Shown here: positions 62,535 to 64,000 of the stretch, piece after piece
How positions within the stretch are numbered: the stretch's first letter is position 1
Layout: every line of letters begins with the position of its first letter
Assembly: GCF_000711885.1 (NCBI RefSeq)
Contig: NZ_JONK01000024.1
Location: 1 to 64,000, forward strand
DNA: 64,000 bases
Source: Chromobacterium haemolyticum DSM 19808
GTDB lineage: Bacteria > Pseudomonadota > Gammaproteobacteria > Burkholderiales > Chromobacteriaceae
Reading direction: 5' to 3'
The notes under the pieces: generated by a model
Seen by the model: the letters and a program-made list of their open reading frames with translations, nothing else
Database searches by the model: none
What the model was told of the DNA's origin: nothing
Program-made: the position numbers and the translations under genes

Positions 62535-63461
62535 TCAAGCCGCGCCCAGCGGCGTCAGCCCTGGCAAGGTGGCGAAACTCTGCTCCCTCACCGTGGCCAG
62601 AAAATCCTGCATATAGGCCAGGCCGCCGTCGTCGCCGCGCACCGCGGCGTACAACTCGCTGCTTAAACCGCGTTCGCCTATTGGCCGCGCCACCACGTAG
62701 CCGCGCTCCAGATAGGGTTTGACCGCCCAATACGGCAAAGCCGCCACCCCGCGGCGGCTGGCCACCAGTTGGATGATGGCGATGGTCAGCTCGCTGCTGC
62801 GCCTCGCCGGGTTGACGCCCGCCGGGCGCAATACCTTGCGCACCAGGTCCAGCATTTCGTCCGGCACGGGGTAATGGATCAGCGTTTCTCCGGCAAAGTC
62901 CTCCGCCAGCCAGCAGCGCTTGTTCGCCAGCGGATGATCCCGCGCCACAATGCCCACCATTTCATAAGCGAACAGCGGCTGGTAATCGATGCCGGCCTGC
63001 GGCTCCGCCTCGGACACGATGGCCAGATCGGCGCGATGGCTCAGCAGCAGGCTAACCGGATCGGTGTGAAAGCCGGACACGATATCCAGCTCAACGCCCG
63101 GCCAATGCTGACGAAACGCGTCCATCGCCGGCATCAGCCAGTCAAAGCAGGTATGGCACTCCACCGCCACCCTCAGTTCGCCGACCTCCCCCTGCCGCAG
63201 ACGCGCCAGATCGCGCTCCGCCGCGGCCACCCTGGCGTTCAGATCATGCGCCAGCGCCAACAGCCTTTCCCCGGCGGCGGTGAAACGAAGCGGCTGGGTC
63301 TTGCGCTCGAACAAGCTCATGCCGTAGCCCTGCTCCAACTGTTTGAGCTGGTGCGAAAGCGCGGACTGGGTCAGGAACAAGCGACTGGCGGCCAAGGACA
63401 CGCTGCCGGTTTCGGCCAGCGCCAACAGGGTGCGCAGATGTCTAATCTCCAGAAAGCTCAT
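62535..63461 (-). CDS. metR: LysR-type regulator MetR
   Basis: 308 aa. N-terminal HTH LEIRHLRTLLALAETGSVSL, AASRLFLTQSALSHQLKQLE; ligand part with VECHTCFDWLMPAMDAFRQH, DIVSGFHTDPVSLLLSHRAD. This pattern and the divergent metE fit MetR, which activates methionine genes with homocysteine as co-effector. A TGAA-N5-TTCA site lies directly upstream of its start codon, so it likely controls its own expression as well as metE. Confidence 0.93.
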   Translation of the reverse strand: MSFLEIRHLRTLLALAETGSVSLAASRLFLTQSALSHQLKQLEQGYGMSLFERKTQPLRFTAAGERLLALAHDLNARVAAAERDLARLRQGEVGELRVAVECHTCFDWLMPAMDAFRQHWPGVELDIVSGFHTDPVSLLLSHRADLAIVSEAEPQAGIDYQPLFAYEMVGIVARDHPLANKRCWLAEDFAGETLIHYPVPDEMLDLVRKVLRPAGVNPARRSSELTIAIIQLVASRRGVAALPYWAVKPYLERGYVVARPIGERGLSSELYAAVRGDDGGLAYMQDFLATVREQSFATLPGLTPLGAA

Positions 63462-63463
63462 TA

Positions 63464-63476
63464 TGAATTCATTTCA
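63464..63476. promoter_or_regulatory. MetR operator
   Basis: TGAATTCATTTCA is an exact TGAA-N5-TTCA MetR consensus between the divergent metR and metE, three bases from the metR ATG and about 80 bp before metE. Confidence 0.7.
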
Positions 63477-63556
63477 TGTTAACTGGCAAAATAATGAGTT
63501 TGTATCATACAACAGCTTGCGTAATGCTAGGGACATCACGAACGAAGGAGTCCACC

Positions 63557-64000
63557 ATGACCACCCTGCACCTGCTCGGCTTTCCCCGCATCGGCGCCAA
63601 GCGCGAACTGAAGACCCTGCTGGAAAACTACTGGAAAAACGAAATCGACGAAGCCGCGCTGCTGGGCGGCGCGCGTGAACTGCGCCAGCGCCATTGGCTG
63701 TTGCAAAAAGGCGCCGGCGTTGAATTGTCCCCGGTAGGCGACTTCTCCTTGTACGACCACGTGCTGGACGCGCAACTGCTGGTGGGAGCGGTGCCGCCGC
63801 GCTTCGGCTTCGACGCCTCCAAGCTGAGCACCGAGCAGTATTTCCAGCTGGCGCGCGGCAATGCCGGCCAGCCGGCGCTGGAAATGACTAAATGGTTCGA
63901 CACCAACTACCACTACCTGGTGCCGGAATGGCATGCCGACACCGCTTTCCAAGCCCAGCCTGAGCGCTTGCTGGCGCAAGTGCGAGAAGCCCAGGCGCTG
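63557..64000 (+). CDS. metE: Cobalamin-independent methionine synthase MetE, 5' part
   Basis: First 148 codons; runs off the window (full family length about 760). Transfers methyl from 5-methyltetrahydrofolate-triglutamate to homocysteine. N-terminal marks: TTLHLLGFPRIGAKRELKTL, LENYWKNEIDEAALL, VGDFSLYDHVLDAQLL and ALEMTKWFDTNYHYLVPEW. GAAGGAG is six bases before the ATG. Divergent from metR with its operator between. Confidence 0.96.
   Translation, partial: MTTLHLLGFPRIGAKRELKTLLENYWKNEIDEAALLGGARELRQRHWLLQKGAGVELSPVGDFSLYDHVLDAQLLVGAVPPRFGFDASKLSTEQYFQLARGNAGQPALEMTKWFDTNYHYLVPEWHADTAFQAQPERLLAQVREAQAL

Overview
This 64 kb window is high-GC bacterial chromosome. Its housekeeping genes (bamC lipoprotein, ntrBC beside glnA, ribF-ileS-lspA-ispH, cysB with cysH/cysI, metR/metE, a RoxA-type oxygenase) point to a Betaproteobacterium. 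The combination with an FK228 (romidepsin)-type hybrid NRPS/PKS makes Chromobacterium (Neisseriales) the best guess. That assignment is from gene content and remembered family knowledge, not from a database search.

Region 1 (1-20875, all minus strand) is a co-linear, translationally coupled assembly line of four giant genes read right to left. They are a fatty-acyl-AMP-ligase/ACP plus Cys-specific NRPS module (depA-like), an AT-less PKS with KS-DH-KR-ACP (depB-like), an AT-less PKS with KS-KR-ACP (depC-like), and an NRPS with docking-C-A(Val)-T-E-C-A(Cys-like), cut by the window edge (depD-like). Specificity residues read directly from the sequence (Cys, malonyl x2 with one KR-DH and one KR, Val plus epimerase, Cys-like) match the order of building blocks of FK228. 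The genes for the end of the peptide lie left of the window.

Region 2 (20876-22223) is an AT-rich island without a convincing gene. It holds the depA 5' region, a perfect inverted repeat that may be an operator, scraps of a small membrane protein and a MITE-like repeat.

Region 3 (22224-34427) has an aminotransferase divergent from a MarR regulator with a perfect 15-bp operator-like palindrome between them. It continues with greB, a Nudix hydrolase, rluB, scpB, a GNAT acetyltransferase, scpA, a PilZ protein, htpG (with a sigma-32-like promoter), ispH and lspA.

Region 4 (34548-50637) holds ileS, ribF, an OmpA-family protein, the assimilatory sulfur block (DUF934-cysI-cysH, divergent cysB), a FabG-like reductase, an ABC-F ATPase (YbiT type), dapA-bamC, a small Ala-rich lipoprotein, a roxA-like oxygenase and slyD.

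Region 5 (50902-64000) holds a PAP2 phosphatase, prmC, mgtE, mtgA, aroE, a rhodanese, then the nitrogen-control block. There glnA lies behind two NtrC-like sites and a GG-N10-GC sigma-54 promoter, followed by a DUF4124 protein and ntrB (its own NtrC-like site) then ntrC. A periplasmic binding protein, metR and the first 148 codons of metE end the window.

A family of about 140-bp imperfect palindromic repeats (four copies) sits between genes, often touching a stop codon; one copy separates ntrB from ntrC. No tRNA, rRNA, CRISPR array or intact transposase gene was seen.
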